A DNA stretch of 64,000 nucleotides from CAVXZE01 sp964615365 (GCA_964615365.1 CAZTOU010000008.1:1-64000); one strand, 5' to 3'. Counted from the stretch's first letter, positions 7,983-16,247 are shown. Program-made: numbers and translations. Notes: generated from the letters alone by a model not told the origin.

Positions 7983-9311
7983 CTATCGCTGGAATGGTCC
8001 CCAGGCCGGGTTCGTGTTGTCGCCTCCACCCTGGGTGATGCGGCGCAGATTCTCGCCGTTCAGATCGATCTGGTAGAGATCGGCGTGCCCTCGCCGGGTC
8101 GACGAGAACCCGATCTTTCGTCCGTCGGGAGACCAGGTCGGGTGCTCGTCGGTGCGCGGGTGCGTCACCAGCGGGAAGTTCTCGCCTCCCTCCGGGTCGA
8201 TCAGCCAGATGTCGAACTGGCCACCCACCCGGCTCTCGTAGGCGATCCAGTGGCCATCGGGCGACCAGTCCGGCGCCGTGTTGTAGGAGCCGGTGAAGGT
8301 GAGTCGTCGCACGTCGCTCCCATCCCGATCCATCACGTAGACCTGGGGCGTTCCGGTCCGGTCCGAGACGAAGGCGATGCGCTTGCCGTCGGGAGACCAG
8401 GTCGGCGAGATGTCGATGACCCGGTTGCGGGTGATCCGGCGCAGATCCCGCCCATTGCGCTTCACCACGAGAATCTCGGTGGCTCCGTCGATGCTCATCA
8501 CCAGCGCGAGGCGGTCTCCGGAGGGGGAGAACACGCCCCGGTAGAGGGCGCTACCGGAGTCGAGATTGCGGAGAATGCGCCCGGGAGACTTCCGACCGCG
8601 CGTCAGCATGAAGAGATGGGGCCGGTTCCGGTAGCGGTAGGACGTGTAGACGATCTCCTGGCCGCTCGGAGACCAGGAGGGAAAGGCGTTGATCGATCGG
8701 TTGCGGGTCGCGGAGCGAAGACCGGTGCCGTCCGCGTTCATGACGAAGACTTCCTTGCTGCCGGAGCGGTTGGAGATGAACGCGATCTCCGTGTTCGCGA
8801 CTCCCGGCTGGCCGGTGAACAGGCCCACGATGTCGTCGGCGATGGCGCTGCCGACCCGACCCGCGTCGCGTCGAGCCGAGGTATAGCGCTTGCGCACCAT
8901 CCGCAGACAGCCCCGGGAGACGTCGCGCACCCGGAACTCGACCCGTACCTCTTCGGCAGTCCCCTGGACCTCGCCCTCGACCAGGGCGTCGGCACCGATC
9001 TGGCGCCAGTTCGTACAGACCACCGGGATGCCGCTGTCGAGGGGGGCGCTCTTCACCGAACCGAGGAAGGCCTTGGGATCGATGACCGCGAAGAGGCCAG
9101 AGAACGTGAGCCCGGCCCGGATGCGCTCGTGGATCTCCGCCGCCACCGCGTCGACACCGGGCTGCGCCGCCGGCAGGAACTCCTGGATGGCGGCGCGATA
9201 GACCTTGGCGCTGGGATCCGTGATCACGATGGGCGGCGGATCGCCGGCGAGCGCCGCTCCTCCGGCGAGGCCGATCGCGAGAAACAGCGCGGCTGCGAGA
9301 CAGCGGGCCAT
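7983..9311 (-). CDS. tolB: Tol-Pal system periplasmic beta-propeller TolB
   Basis: TolB is the periplasmic propeller that shuttles between Pal and TolA. The 442-residue protein has a signal peptide (LAAALFLAIGLAGGAALAG), the N-terminal TolB domain with IVITDPSAKVYRAAIQEF, and several WD-like blades with the repeated SPDGKRIAFVSDR-type motif. Start ATG 9311 shares one base with the tolA-like stop. The frame is open far upstream in the overlapping tolA gene, which is not used. Confidence 0.96.
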   Translation of the reverse strand: MARCLAAALFLAIGLAGGAALAGDPPPIVITDPSAKVYRAAIQEFLPAAQPGVDAVAAEIHERIRAGLTFSGLFAVIDPKAFLGSVKSAPLDSGIPVVCTNWRQIGADALVEGEVQGTAEEVRVEFRVRDVSRGCLRMVRKRYTSARRDAGRVGSAIADDIVGLFTGQPGVANTEIAFISNRSGSKEVFVMNADGTGLRSATRNRSINAFPSWSPSGQEIVYTSYRYRNRPHLFMLTRGRKSPGRILRNLDSGSALYRGVFSPSGDRLALVMSIDGATEILVVKRNGRDLRRITRNRVIDISPTWSPDGKRIAFVSDRTGTPQVYVMDRDGSDVRRLTFTGSYNTAPDWSPDGHWIAYESRVGGQFDIWLIDPEGGENFPLVTHPRTDEHPTWSPDGRKIGFSSTRRGHADLYQIDLNGENLRRITQGGGDNTNPAWGPFQR

Positions 9312-10021
9312 CAGAACACGTCCTCCGGGCGAAACACGAAGACCCACTCGTCGGCCTCCGGGGGCGGGGGCAGGGGGCTGGCCTTCTTGAGGGCGCGCTC
9401 GACGCTCTCGTCGTACCACGGGTTGCCGGATCGGCGTGCCACGTGGATCCCCAGCACCTCGCCACCGGCGCTCAGCCGAACCCGGATCTCCGTCGACAGG
9501 GACTGGGTGCGAAAGCCCGGCGCCAGCACCCACGCTCGCGTGACGTGCACCTTGGCCTTGCGCATCCAAGCCATCACCTCCGGTGTGACCGGAACACCCC
9601 GTCCGGCGCCGGGGCGCGCGCTCCCCGCACCGGCCACCTCGAGGGGTTGATCGACCTCCCCCGCCTCCTCCCTGAGCTTCTCCAGGAAGTCCTCGTAATC
9701 CACCTGCGGCTCCGGGGCCGGCTCGGGCTTCGGCTCGGGCTTCGCTTCCGGTTTGGGCTTGGGCTTGGGCGGGCGGGTGGATTCCTTGGGGAGCACCCTC
9801 GTCTTGGGCTTGCTGGGCTTGGGTCTGGCTGGCATCGCCCTCGCCGGTGCGGGAGCCGCCACCAGGTCCACTCGCACCACCGCGGGAAGCGAGGTCCCCG
9901 CCGGCCGCGGTGAGAAGCTGAAGGCCAGGATCAGGACCAGGTGGACGACACCCGAGTACCCCATCAGGCGACGGAACTCCCGCCGCCGCGTTTCCTCGAT
10001 CCTGCTCACGAAGCGCTTCAC
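9311..10021 (-). CDS. tolA: TolA/TonB-type energy-transducing protein
   Basis: A single N-terminal membrane segment (VVHLVLILAFSFS, about residues 25-37), a Pro/Lys/Glu-rich periplasmic spacer (repeated KPKPEAKPEP), and a C-terminal domain resembling the TonB/TolA C fold (STEIRVRLSAGGEVLGIHVARRSGNPWYDESVERALKKASPLPPPP). At 236 residues it is much shorter than enterobacterial TolA and lacks its long helical domain. Position between tolR and tolB makes TolA the best name; TonB-like is an acceptable alternative. Confidence 0.85.
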   Translation of the reverse strand: MKRFVSRIEETRRREFRRLMGYSGVVHLVLILAFSFSPRPAGTSLPAVVRVDLVAAPAPARAMPARPKPSKPKTRVLPKESTRPPKPKPKPEAKPEPKPEPAPEPQVDYEDFLEKLREEAGEVDQPLEVAGAGSARPGAGRGVPVTPEVMAWMRKAKVHVTRAWVLAPGFRTQSLSTEIRVRLSAGGEVLGIHVARRSGNPWYDESVERALKKASPLPPPPEADEWVFVFRPEDVF

Positions 10022-10045
10022 GCTGGGATTTTAGACTCCGGCCGT

Positions 10046-10453
10046 TCATTCGGGTTCGGTGACGATCCCCAGGGTCTTGGCGCCGGCGGCGCGGGCGGCG
10101 GCCATGGCCTTCACGACGATGCCGTAGGGAGCCTTCTTGTCGGCGCGCAGGAAGATCTCCCGTTCATCGAGCCCCTCGAAGATCGCGCTGAGCTTCGCCT
10201 CCAGCTCGTCGAGGGGGATCTCCTGATTGGCGAGGTGGTAGGTACCGCCCTTCTTCACCGTGAGAATCAGCGGCTCGTCGCGCATCCGCAGCGGCTGCGT
10301 GGTGGTCTCGGGAAGGTCGACGTCGAGGCCCTGCTGCAGCAGGGGAGCCGTCACCATGAAGATGATGAGCAGGACCAGCATCACGTCCACGAAGGGCGTC
10401 ACGTTGATCTCCGACATCGCGCGGTGTCCGCGAGCCGCGCGGAGCCCGGCCAT
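10046..10453 (-). CDS. tolR: Biopolymer transport protein TolR/ExbD
   Basis: TolR, with TolQ, forms the proton-driven motor of the Tol complex. The 135-residue protein has INVTPFVDVMLVLLIIFMVTAPLL, in which the membrane Asp (DVMLVL) is the proton-translocating residue, and a periplasmic ExbD domain (EIFLRADKKAPYGIVVKAM). Starts 2 bases after tolQ and ends 24 bases before the tolA start. Confidence 0.95.
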   Translation of the reverse strand: MAGLRAARGHRAMSEINVTPFVDVMLVLLIIFMVTAPLLQQGLDVDLPETTTQPLRMRDEPLILTVKKGGTYHLANQEIPLDELEAKLSAIFEGLDEREIFLRADKKAPYGIVVKAMAAARAAGAKTLGIVTEPE

Positions 10454-10455
10454 CG

Positions 10456-11202
10456 CTAGCGCCCCGCCGCCCGGGCGGGAGCCTTCTTGGGAGCTCCGTA
10501 CCGCCGCAGGTCACCCTCGAGCTCGGCCGAGAAGAGGTCGATGGCTTCGTGGAGCTCGCGAAGCCTGCCGACGAAGATGTTGTAGAAGATCGTGGCCGGA
10601 ATCGCGGCGAAGAGCCCGACGGCGGTGGCGATCAGCGCCTCGGCGATTCCCGGGGCCACCACCGCCAGGCTGGCGCTCCCGGCGACCCCTATCCCGGTGA
10701 AGGCGTTGATGATCCCCACCACGGTGCCGAACAGGCCGACGAATGGGGAAGCGCTTCCCACGGTGGCCAGGAAGGAGAGCCGGCTCTCCAGGCGAAGCGC
10801 CTCGTTGGAGGCGGCCCACGCGATCTGGCGGGAGAGAGTGCGGCGCTGACTCTCGTCGAGGGGCGCCTCTGCGGCGCGCCCGCCGTACTTCTCCATCTGG
10901 CTCATCTGTGTCCAGGCAGCCAGGAAGATCGCCGGCAGCGGACCGCGATCGAGCTTCCGCGCCGCCTCGTAGGCGGTCTCGAGGGAGCTCTGGTGATACA
11001 CGTCGAGGAATGCCTCGCTATCCTGCTCGGCACCGGTGAGCTCTCGCCATTTGAAGGCGATTGCAGCCCAGGAGATGATCGAGGCAGCGACGAGGAGAAG
11101 AATGACGAGCTGAACGACCCACGAGGCCTGCCAGATCAGGTCGAATGGGTCGAGGCTCGCGAGACGTCCCCCCATGGCCGTCCCAGCGATTATGAGCACC
11201 AT
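10456..11202 (-). CDS. tolQ: Proton channel subunit TolQ/ExbB
   Basis: TolQ is the five-subunit channel component of the Tol motor. The 248-residue protein has three membrane helices: VVQLVILLLVAASIISWAAI, GSASPFVGLFGTVVGIINAF and a third with the conserved APGIAEALIATAVGLFAAIPATIFYN. Start at ATG 11202; an ATG at 11175 is equally close to the family N-terminus. First gene of tolQ-R-A-B-cpoB, with its own promoter upstream. Confidence 0.95.
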   Translation of the reverse strand: MVLIIAGTAMGGRLASLDPFDLIWQASWVVQLVILLLVAASIISWAAIAFKWRELTGAEQDSEAFLDVYHQSSLETAYEAARKLDRGPLPAIFLAAWTQMSQMEKYGGRAAEAPLDESQRRTLSRQIAWAASNEALRLESRLSFLATVGSASPFVGLFGTVVGIINAFTGIGVAGSASLAVVAPGIAEALIATAVGLFAAIPATIFYNIFVGRLRELHEAIDLFSAELEGDLRRYGAPKKAPARAAGR

Positions 11203-11229
11203 GGCTCTCTCGAAGATTTGCTCGTAACG

Positions 11230-11258
11230 AGTCTAGAAGAGGGTATAGCCCACTTCAA
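11230..11258 (-). promoter_or_regulatory. Probable promoter of the tolQRAB-cpoB operon
   Basis: On the minus strand TTGAAG (11258-11253) and TAGACT (11235-11230) are exactly 17 bases apart, with the -10 box about 27 bases upstream of the tolQ ATG. It lies in the divergent gap between tolQ and the aminopeptidase gene. TAGACT recurs upstream of several other genes in this window. Confidence 0.55.
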
Positions 11259-11305
11259 CCAAGCCTCCGCCTTCCCACTACTGCCCAGCGAGACGAGGAG
11301 TCGTG

Positions 11306-12853
11306 ATGCAGGTCACCGTGGAATCCCGTAGCCCGGTCGAGCGCTCCGCCGACGTTCTGGCGCTTCCGCTCAGCCAGCTGGACCCCTCACACTGGCGCCT
11401 GCCGCCCCGGATGGCGGGCGTGGATCGCGCCGTGGGAGGTGCGGTTCTCTCGCTCCTGGCCACGGGAGACTTCCGAGGCAAGCGAGGCGAGACGCTTCTC
11501 CTCTATCCCCAGGAAGGCGTCAGCGCCAAGCGCATCCTGCTGGTGGGTCTCGGCGAGGAGAACCGGATCGACGCCGAGGTGTTGCGAGAGGCGGCGGGAA
11601 CCGCGGTTCGCGCGACCGCAAAGCGTCAGGGAAAGGTGCTCGCCCTGGTGAGCCCGGCCCTGCGCCGGCTCCGCGTCGCGGCGGTGACGCAGGCGCTGGC
11701 GGAAGGAGCGATCCTCTCGAGCTACCGGTTCGACCGCTACCAGAAGCGGCGCGACGATGCGCCCGGCGAGGTGCGCTCGGTGGCCATCCTGCTGGAGAAG
11801 GGGGCCGGCCTGCGAGCGGCCCGCGCGGCCGCGTCCGTCGGCGTGTGCGTGGCCGAATCCCAGAATCTGGCGCGGGATCTCTCCAACGAGCCCCCCAACG
11901 CGCTGCCCCCGGCCGCGCTCGCGCGCGCGGCCCAGAAGCTGGCGAAGACGACCGGCCTGCGAGTGCGCGTGCTCGGCCCCGCCGAGATCCGGAAGCGGAA
12001 GTTCGGGGCGATGCTGGCGGTGGCCGGCGGCAGCGTTCACCCGCCGCGGCTGATCGTGCTCGAGCACAACGCACCGACGAGGGCGCGGGGCGGCAAGCGA
12101 CCGAGGCGTCGCCCCGCCACCGTCTGCCTGGTGGGAAAGGGGGTGACCTTCGACTCCGGCGGCCTCTCTCTCAAGTCCTCCACCCAGATGGTGAAGATGA
12201 AGCACGACATGTCCGGCGGCGCGACCGTGATCGGCACCCTCCGAGCGGCCGCGCTGCTCAAGCTCCCTCTCCACGTGGTCGGCATCGTGGGAGCCGTGGA
12301 GAACATGCCCAGTGGGACGGCGTACCGTCCCGACGACATCGTCACCGCCGGGTCGGGCAAGACCATCGAGGTCAAGAACACCGACGCCGAGGGCCGTCTC
12401 GTGCTCGCGGACGCCCTCCACTTCGCGCGCTCCGAGTTCGAGCCCGAGGCCCTGATCGACGTGGCGACGCTGACCGGTGCCTGCGCGATCGCGCTGGGCC
12501 ACTGGGCGGCGGCGGTGCTGGGAAACAACGAGCGACTCTCCGACCTGATTGTCAAGGCGGGCGAGAAGACGGGAGAGCGCTTCTGGCCGCTTCCCCTCTG
12601 GGATGTCCACCGCGAACACCTGCGCAGCCAGGTGGCCGACGTGAAGCAAACCGGCGGAAGAGAGGCGGGAACCATCACCGCGGCGGCCTTCCTCTCCCAC
12701 TTCGTCGGCGAGACGCCCTGGGCCCACCTGGACATCGCCTCCACCGCCGACACCGAGCGCTCCGGCCCCCTGCAACCGATCGGCGCCACCGGCTTCGGAG
12801 TGCGGACGCTGTGCGAGATCCTGCTCCACTGGGGGAAGGCGCGAGTCGATTGA
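11306..12853 (+). CDS. pepA: Leucyl aminopeptidase (cytosol aminopeptidase, M17)
   Basis: M17 aminopeptidase, a hexameric two-metal enzyme that removes N-terminal residues from peptides. The 515-residue protein has a non-conserved N-domain and a catalytic C-domain with VGKGVTFDSGGLSLK, MKHDMSGGATV, and the signature NTDAEGRLVLADAL; metal ligands (K, D, D, D, E) are all in place. ATG 11306 has GAGGAG seven bases upstream; a GTG at 11303 is directly adjacent. Its stop overlaps the -35 box of the next promoter. Confidence 0.97.
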   Translation: MQVTVESRSPVERSADVLALPLSQLDPSHWRLPPRMAGVDRAVGGAVLSLLATGDFRGKRGETLLLYPQEGVSAKRILLVGLGEENRIDAEVLREAAGTAVRATAKRQGKVLALVSPALRRLRVAAVTQALAEGAILSSYRFDRYQKRRDDAPGEVRSVAILLEKGAGLRAARAAASVGVCVAESQNLARDLSNEPPNALPPAALARAAQKLAKTTGLRVRVLGPAEIRKRKFGAMLAVAGGSVHPPRLIVLEHNAPTRARGGKRPRRRPATVCLVGKGVTFDSGGLSLKSSTQMVKMKHDMSGGATVIGTLRAAALLKLPLHVVGIVGAVENMPSGTAYRPDDIVTAGSGKTIEVKNTDAEGRLVLADALHFARSEFEPEALIDVATLTGACAIALGHWAAAVLGNNERLSDLIVKAGEKTGERFWPLPLWDVHREHLRSQVADVKQTGGREAGTITAAAFLSHFVGETPWAHLDIASTADTERSGPLQPIGATGFGVRTLCEILLHWGKARVD

Positions 12854-12878
12854 CGCAGGTAACGGCCGCCTCTACGTT
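12850..12878 (+). promoter_or_regulatory. Probable leaderless-type promoter of the cytochrome c gene
   Basis: TTGACG (12850-12855, overlapping the pepA stop TGA) is followed after exactly 17 bases by TACGTT (12873-12878). The -10 box ends only 7 bases before the ATG at 12886, so transcription would begin at or within a base or two of the start codon. The spacing is the same as at xseB and the DUF4124 gene. Confidence 0.6.
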
Positions 12879-12885
12879 GGCAGGC

Positions 12886-13263
12886 ATGCTGCTGGCCGTC
12901 GGTCTCCTGGTGCTGCTCTTCCCGGCGAGTGCTCTGGCCGGCGGCGACGTCGCGAAGGGCAGGCAAATCTACGACGTGCGCTGCAGCGTCTGCCACGGCG
13001 ACGGCGGCGCCGGGGACGGACCCGTCGCCGAGGTGCTGGATCCGCCGCCCAGGAACTTCGTAGCGGGGGTGTTCAAGTTCGACGCCGACAAGGACGGGAC
13101 CATCGGCACCGACGAGGATCTCGCCATGGTGATCAAGCAGGGCGGCTCCGCCTTCGGCGGCAATCCGGTCATGGTTCCCTGGCTGCAGCTCACCGATGAG
13201 GATGTTCGGAACGTGATCGCCTACATCCGCACCCTCGCGACCACCGAGACCGCCAGCGAGTAG
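12886..13263 (+). CDS. Small periplasmic c-type cytochrome
   Basis: A 125-residue protein with a signal peptide (LLAVGLLVLLFPASALAGG) and one haem-attachment motif CSVCH in YDVRCSVCHGDGGAGDGP. Downstream sequence (DPPPRNF, DLAMVIKQGGSAFGGNPVMVPWLQLTDEDVRNVIAYIRTL) carries the distal Met region and the C-terminal helix of class I cytochromes, similar to those serving oxidases or reductases. Electron partner unknown. A TTG at 12850 is in frame but is better explained as the -35 box. Confidence 0.9.
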   Translation: MLLAVGLLVLLFPASALAGGDVAKGRQIYDVRCSVCHGDGGAGDGPVAEVLDPPPRNFVAGVFKFDADKDGTIGTDEDLAMVIKQGGSAFGGNPVMVPWLQLTDEDVRNVIAYIRTLATTETASE

Positions 13264-13308
13264 CGCGAGCGCGACTCCGCCTCCCGCGCCTCTGCTACCC
13301 TTCGCGCC

Positions 13309-14244
13309 GTGAACGCTCGCGACTCCCGCAGCTCCGAATCCGAGCGGGAGCGTCAGCTCCCGGCACCCCGCCCCGAGAGCGGCCTCGAGCCCGTCGACGC
13401 GCTGACTCTCTACATGTCGGAGCTGCGCAACTACGCCCCGATCTCGCGGGAGGAAGAGCACTCCTTGGCGACGCGCTGGGTCGAGGAGGGGGATCGGGAG
13501 GCGGGACGCCAGCTGGTGCTCGCCAATCTTCGCCTGGTGGTGAAGATCGCCATGGAGTACCGGCGGGCCTGGACCAACGTCCTCGACTTGATCCAGGAGG
13601 GCAACCTGGGGCTGCTCCAGGCGATCCAACGCTTCGATCCCACGCGGGGCACCAAGCTCTCCTCCTACGCCGCCTACTGGATCCGCGCCTACATCCTCAA
13701 GTACCTGATCGACAACATCCGCCTGGTGCGTCTCGGCTCCAGCCGCGCCCAGCGCAAGCTGTTCTTCCGGCTGAACAAGGAGAAGCGGGAGCTCGAGAGC
13801 CAGGGCTTCGAGGTGGGACCGAAGCTTCTCGCCGAACGCCTCGACGTGAGCGAAGAGGACGTGGTCGACATGGAGCAGCGGCTCTCGGAGAGCGAGCTCT
13901 CGATGGATGCGCCCGTACAGGGTGAGCCGGACAGCGCGAGCTTCGGCGAGTTCATCCGGGCGGGGGGAGAGTCCGCCGAGGAGCATCTCGCCAGCCGCGA
14001 GCTGCGCCGGGTCTTCATGGAGCACGTGCAGGAGTTCGCCGACGGACTCGACGATCGCGAGCAACGGATCATCCACCGGCGGATTCTCGCCGACGAGCCC
14101 GATACCCTGCAGGAGCTCGGCGAGGAGTTCGGAGTCTCGCGCGAGCGGGTGCGTCAGCTGGAAGCGCGACTGGTCGAGAAGCTCCGCGGCTATCTGAAGG
14201 ACGCGGTCGTCGACTTCGAGTACTACGCATCGCCCGACGACTGA
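13309..14244 (+). CDS. RNA polymerase sigma factor, RpoH-like
   Basis: A 311-residue group 2/3 sigma-70 protein. Region 1.2 is present (ALTLYMSELRNYAPISREEEHSLA), region 2 reads LVVKIAMEYRR ... LDLIQEGNLGLLQAIQRFDPTRGTKLSSYAAYWIRAYILKYL, and region 4 ends with the helix-turn-helix LQELGEEFGVSRERVRQLEARL. Lack of a large region 1.1 and the AYILKYLIDN stretch resemble RpoH (heat-shock sigma-32). The start is GTG 13309, 7 bases after a TACCCT -10-like box, so the mRNA may be leaderless. Confidence 0.9.
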   Translation: MNARDSRSSESERERQLPAPRPESGLEPVDALTLYMSELRNYAPISREEEHSLATRWVEEGDREAGRQLVLANLRLVVKIAMEYRRAWTNVLDLIQEGNLGLLQAIQRFDPTRGTKLSSYAAYWIRAYILKYLIDNIRLVRLGSSRAQRKLFFRLNKEKRELESQGFEVGPKLLAERLDVSEEDVVDMEQRLSESELSMDAPVQGEPDSASFGEFIRAGGESAEEHLASRELRRVFMEHVQEFADGLDDREQRIIHRRILADEPDTLQELGEEFGVSRERVRQLEARLVEKLRGYLKDAVVDFEYYASPDD

Positions 14245-14300
14245 GTGGGCGCGAAGAGGCCCCCGCACCGTCACCAGCGAGAGCCGGGAGCGATGGCAGC

Positions 14301-14576
14301 ATGAAGGAAACGACACGGCGGCGGGTAGTGGTACACGGGCGGGTACAGGGCGTCTGGTTCCGGGGCTCCACCGTGGAGCGGGCGCGCGAGGTGGGGGTGA
14401 ACGGCTGGGTGCGGAACCGGCCGGATGGAACGGTGGAGGCGGTCTTCGAAGGAAGTGCTGCGCAGGTGACGGAGATGGTCGAGTACTGCCGCGAGGGCCC
14501 CCGCTGGGCCCGGGTCGAGCGCGTCCTGGAGTCCGAGGAGACGCCCGAAGGCCTCCGGGGCTTCGGAGTCCGATGA
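14301..14576 (+). CDS. acyP: Acylphosphatase
   Basis: Hydrolyses carboxyl-phosphate bonds of acylphosphates. The 91-residue length is typical and both signatures are present: VVVHGRVQGVWFRGS (anion-binding loop with catalytic Arg) and GVNGWVRNRPDGTVEAVFEG (catalytic Asn). Its stop overlaps the next start as ATGA. Confidence 0.95.
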   Translation: MKETTRRRVVVHGRVQGVWFRGSTVERAREVGVNGWVRNRPDGTVEAVFEGSAAQVTEMVEYCREGPRWARVERVLESEETPEGLRGFGVR

Positions 14577-15058
14577 GCGGCGGCGCCCACATCGACTTGA
14601 TCTCACCGCTGGCGCTTCTGCTGGCGATCGCCTGCACCGGCGAACTGGAGCCCGCCGCCCCGGGCTATCCCGCCGCGGAGGTCACGATCGGGATCCACCG
14701 CATCCAGGTCGAGGTGGCGGATACACCGGAGCGCTTGAGCCGAGGCCTCTCCGGGCGCTCCGGGCTCGCGGAGGGCCGCGGGATGGTATTTCCCTACGCC
14801 CGGGCGGACCGCCATGGATTCTGGATGGTCGAGATGCACTTCGACATCGACATCGTCTGGATCCGCGGCGACCGGATCGTCGATGTAACCGCCCGGGCGC
14901 CCCACGATACCCCCGGCGAGCTGCCGGTCTACCGGCCCAGGGCGCCTGCGGATCTGGTCCTCGAGGTTCCCGCGGGAACGGTGGAGAGGCTGGGATGGAA
15001 GATCGGCGACCGGGTGACGGTGGATCCGCCGGTTCGTAGCCGGGCGCCGTCCGGGTAA
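14573..15058 (+). CDS. DUF192-family exported protein
   Basis: A 161-residue protein of the DUF192 family, of unknown function. The N-terminus has a hydrophobic segment ending in LLLAIACTG, which resembles a lipobox, so it is probably a lipoprotein. The domain follows: ERLSRGLSGRSGLAEGRGMVF, then the strongly conserved HGFWMVEMHFDIDIVWI and VLEVPAGTVERLGWKIGDRV. Overlaps the acylphosphatase stop (ATGA), suggesting co-translation. Confidence 0.85.
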   Translation: MSGGAHIDLISPLALLLAIACTGELEPAAPGYPAAEVTIGIHRIQVEVADTPERLSRGLSGRSGLAEGRGMVFPYARADRHGFWMVEMHFDIDIVWIRGDRIVDVTARAPHDTPGELPVYRPRAPADLVLEVPAGTVERLGWKIGDRVTVDPPVRSRAPSG

Positions 15059-15080
15059 AGCCCGAGGCGGCACATGCCGA

Positions 15081-15602
15081 GTGAGGAGTCATGGGCCAGG
15101 AGAACCGGTGCATGCTCTTCGCCCCCCCGAGACCATCCTTCGGCCCGGCGATCGCATCGAGATCGGCGGGAGGACCGCGACCTTCTGCCAGATGGACGAG
15201 GCGATGGAAGACGCCCTCAATGATCCGGGTGAAGGCGAGACGATCCTGATGCAGCGACCGCGCTCGGGTGCGTTGGAGGCCCTGCGCGGCGACTTCGAGA
15301 GGATTCCCGCCTTCGCGGTGCTCCAGATTCTGGAGATGGGCGGCCAGACCGGCCTCCTGTACGTCGAGGCCACCGACGGCTCCAGCTGGATGTGGATGGA
15401 GAACGGTCGGGTGGTGCATTGCGAGACGGAGAAGCGCGAGGGCTTCGAGGCGGCCATCGAGATGGTCCGGAACTCCTCGGGCCGCTTCCTCTTCGAGCCG
15501 GGCGGGGAGGCCATGCGCCGCACCGTCGACGCCTCGGTCACCGAGGTGATCCTCGAGGCGAGCCGGCTCGAGGACGAGGACGCCCACCAGCCGGCCCGCT
15601 GA
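15081..15602 (+). CDS. DUF4388 (PATAN-like) protein with a probable start-proximal frameshift
   Basis: The body is a clear DUF4388 domain (GDFERIPAFAVLQILEMGGQTGLLYVEA ... GRVVHCETEKREGFEAAIEMVRNSSGRFLFEPG), a family often linked to signalling and gene clusters of gliding or social bacteria. Before it lies TILRPGDRIEIGG, which resembles the tail of an FHA domain. The uninterrupted frame starts at GTG 15081, but a better start exists at ATG 15091 (GAGGAG five bases upstream) in the +1 frame. It would join this protein if the C7 run at 15122-15128 had eight Cs. Either a sequencing/assembly slip or a phase-variable tract. Confidence 0.7.
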   Translation: MRSHGPGEPVHALRPPETILRPGDRIEIGGRTATFCQMDEAMEDALNDPGEGETILMQRPRSGALEALRGDFERIPAFAVLQILEMGGQTGLLYVEATDGSSWMWMENGRVVHCETEKREGFEAAIEMVRNSSGRFLFEPGGEAMRRTVDASVTEVILEASRLEDEDAHQPAR

Positions 15603-15689
15603 CAGCCCCCTGGGAGAGCTCTCCGCTGGAGCGAGACGCGCACTCCGGGCTCTCCATCGGATCGGCGAGTTCGGGCTAGACTCGTCGGC

Positions 15690-16247
15690 GTGCGCCCCCA
15701 TCTGATCGGAATCGACGACGGTCCCTTCGACAAGCACGCCGACGCGACGACGACGATCGTAGGTGTGGTGATGGAGGGCGCAGACCTGGTCGAGGGTGTG
15801 GTGATGACGCGCTTTCCGGTCGACGGGGCCGGGGTCACCGATTTCCTGGCCGAGTGGATCGGGGGGCTTCGCTTCCTCCCGGGCCTGCAGGGGATCGTCC
15901 TGGGAGGCATCACCATCGCCGGTCTCGCCGTGGTGGACGTGGAGCGCCTGTCCGGTGCGCTGGACCTGCCGGTACTGGTGGTGAACCGGAAGGACCCCCG
16001 CAATCATCGGCTCGCCGGGGCCCTCACCTCCGCCGGCTTGGCGGACCGGCTACCGGTGGTCGAGCGGACTCCCCCATCCCACCCCGTGAGCGACAGCCTC
16101 TACCTCGCCTGCGCCGGCGCCTCCCCGGAGGCGGCGGCTCGGCTGGTCGAGTCGAGCCGGCGCAAGGGAGAGATGCCAGAGCCCCTGCGCCTGGCCCACC
16201 TGATCGCCGCGGCTGCGGTCCGCGGCGAGTCGAGAGGCCGCGTCTAG
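15690..16247 (+). CDS. DUF99-family protein
   Basis: A 185-residue DUF99 protein; the family is best known from archaea and its fold resembles endonuclease V. Visible motifs are HLIGIDDGPFDKH, TTIVGVVMEGADLVEGV and the glycine-rich GIVLGGITIAGLAVVDV, with a final PEPLRLAHLIA helix. Function unknown. The start is GTG 15690, 7 bases after TAGACT. Convergent with the next gene across a long palindrome. Confidence 0.85.
   Translation: MRPHLIGIDDGPFDKHADATTTIVGVVMEGADLVEGVVMTRFPVDGAGVTDFLAEWIGGLRFLPGLQGIVLGGITIAGLAVVDVERLSGALDLPVLVVNRKDPRNHRLAGALTSAGLADRLPVVERTPPSHPVSDSLYLACAGASPEAAARLVESSRRKGEMPEPLRLAHLIAAAAVRGESRGRV

Noticed and set aside
12850..12885. Start of the cytochrome c gene at TTG 12850 overlapping pepA
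   Set aside because: Same promoter layout; the ATG at 12886 gives a standard signal peptide. Kept only as a weak alternative.
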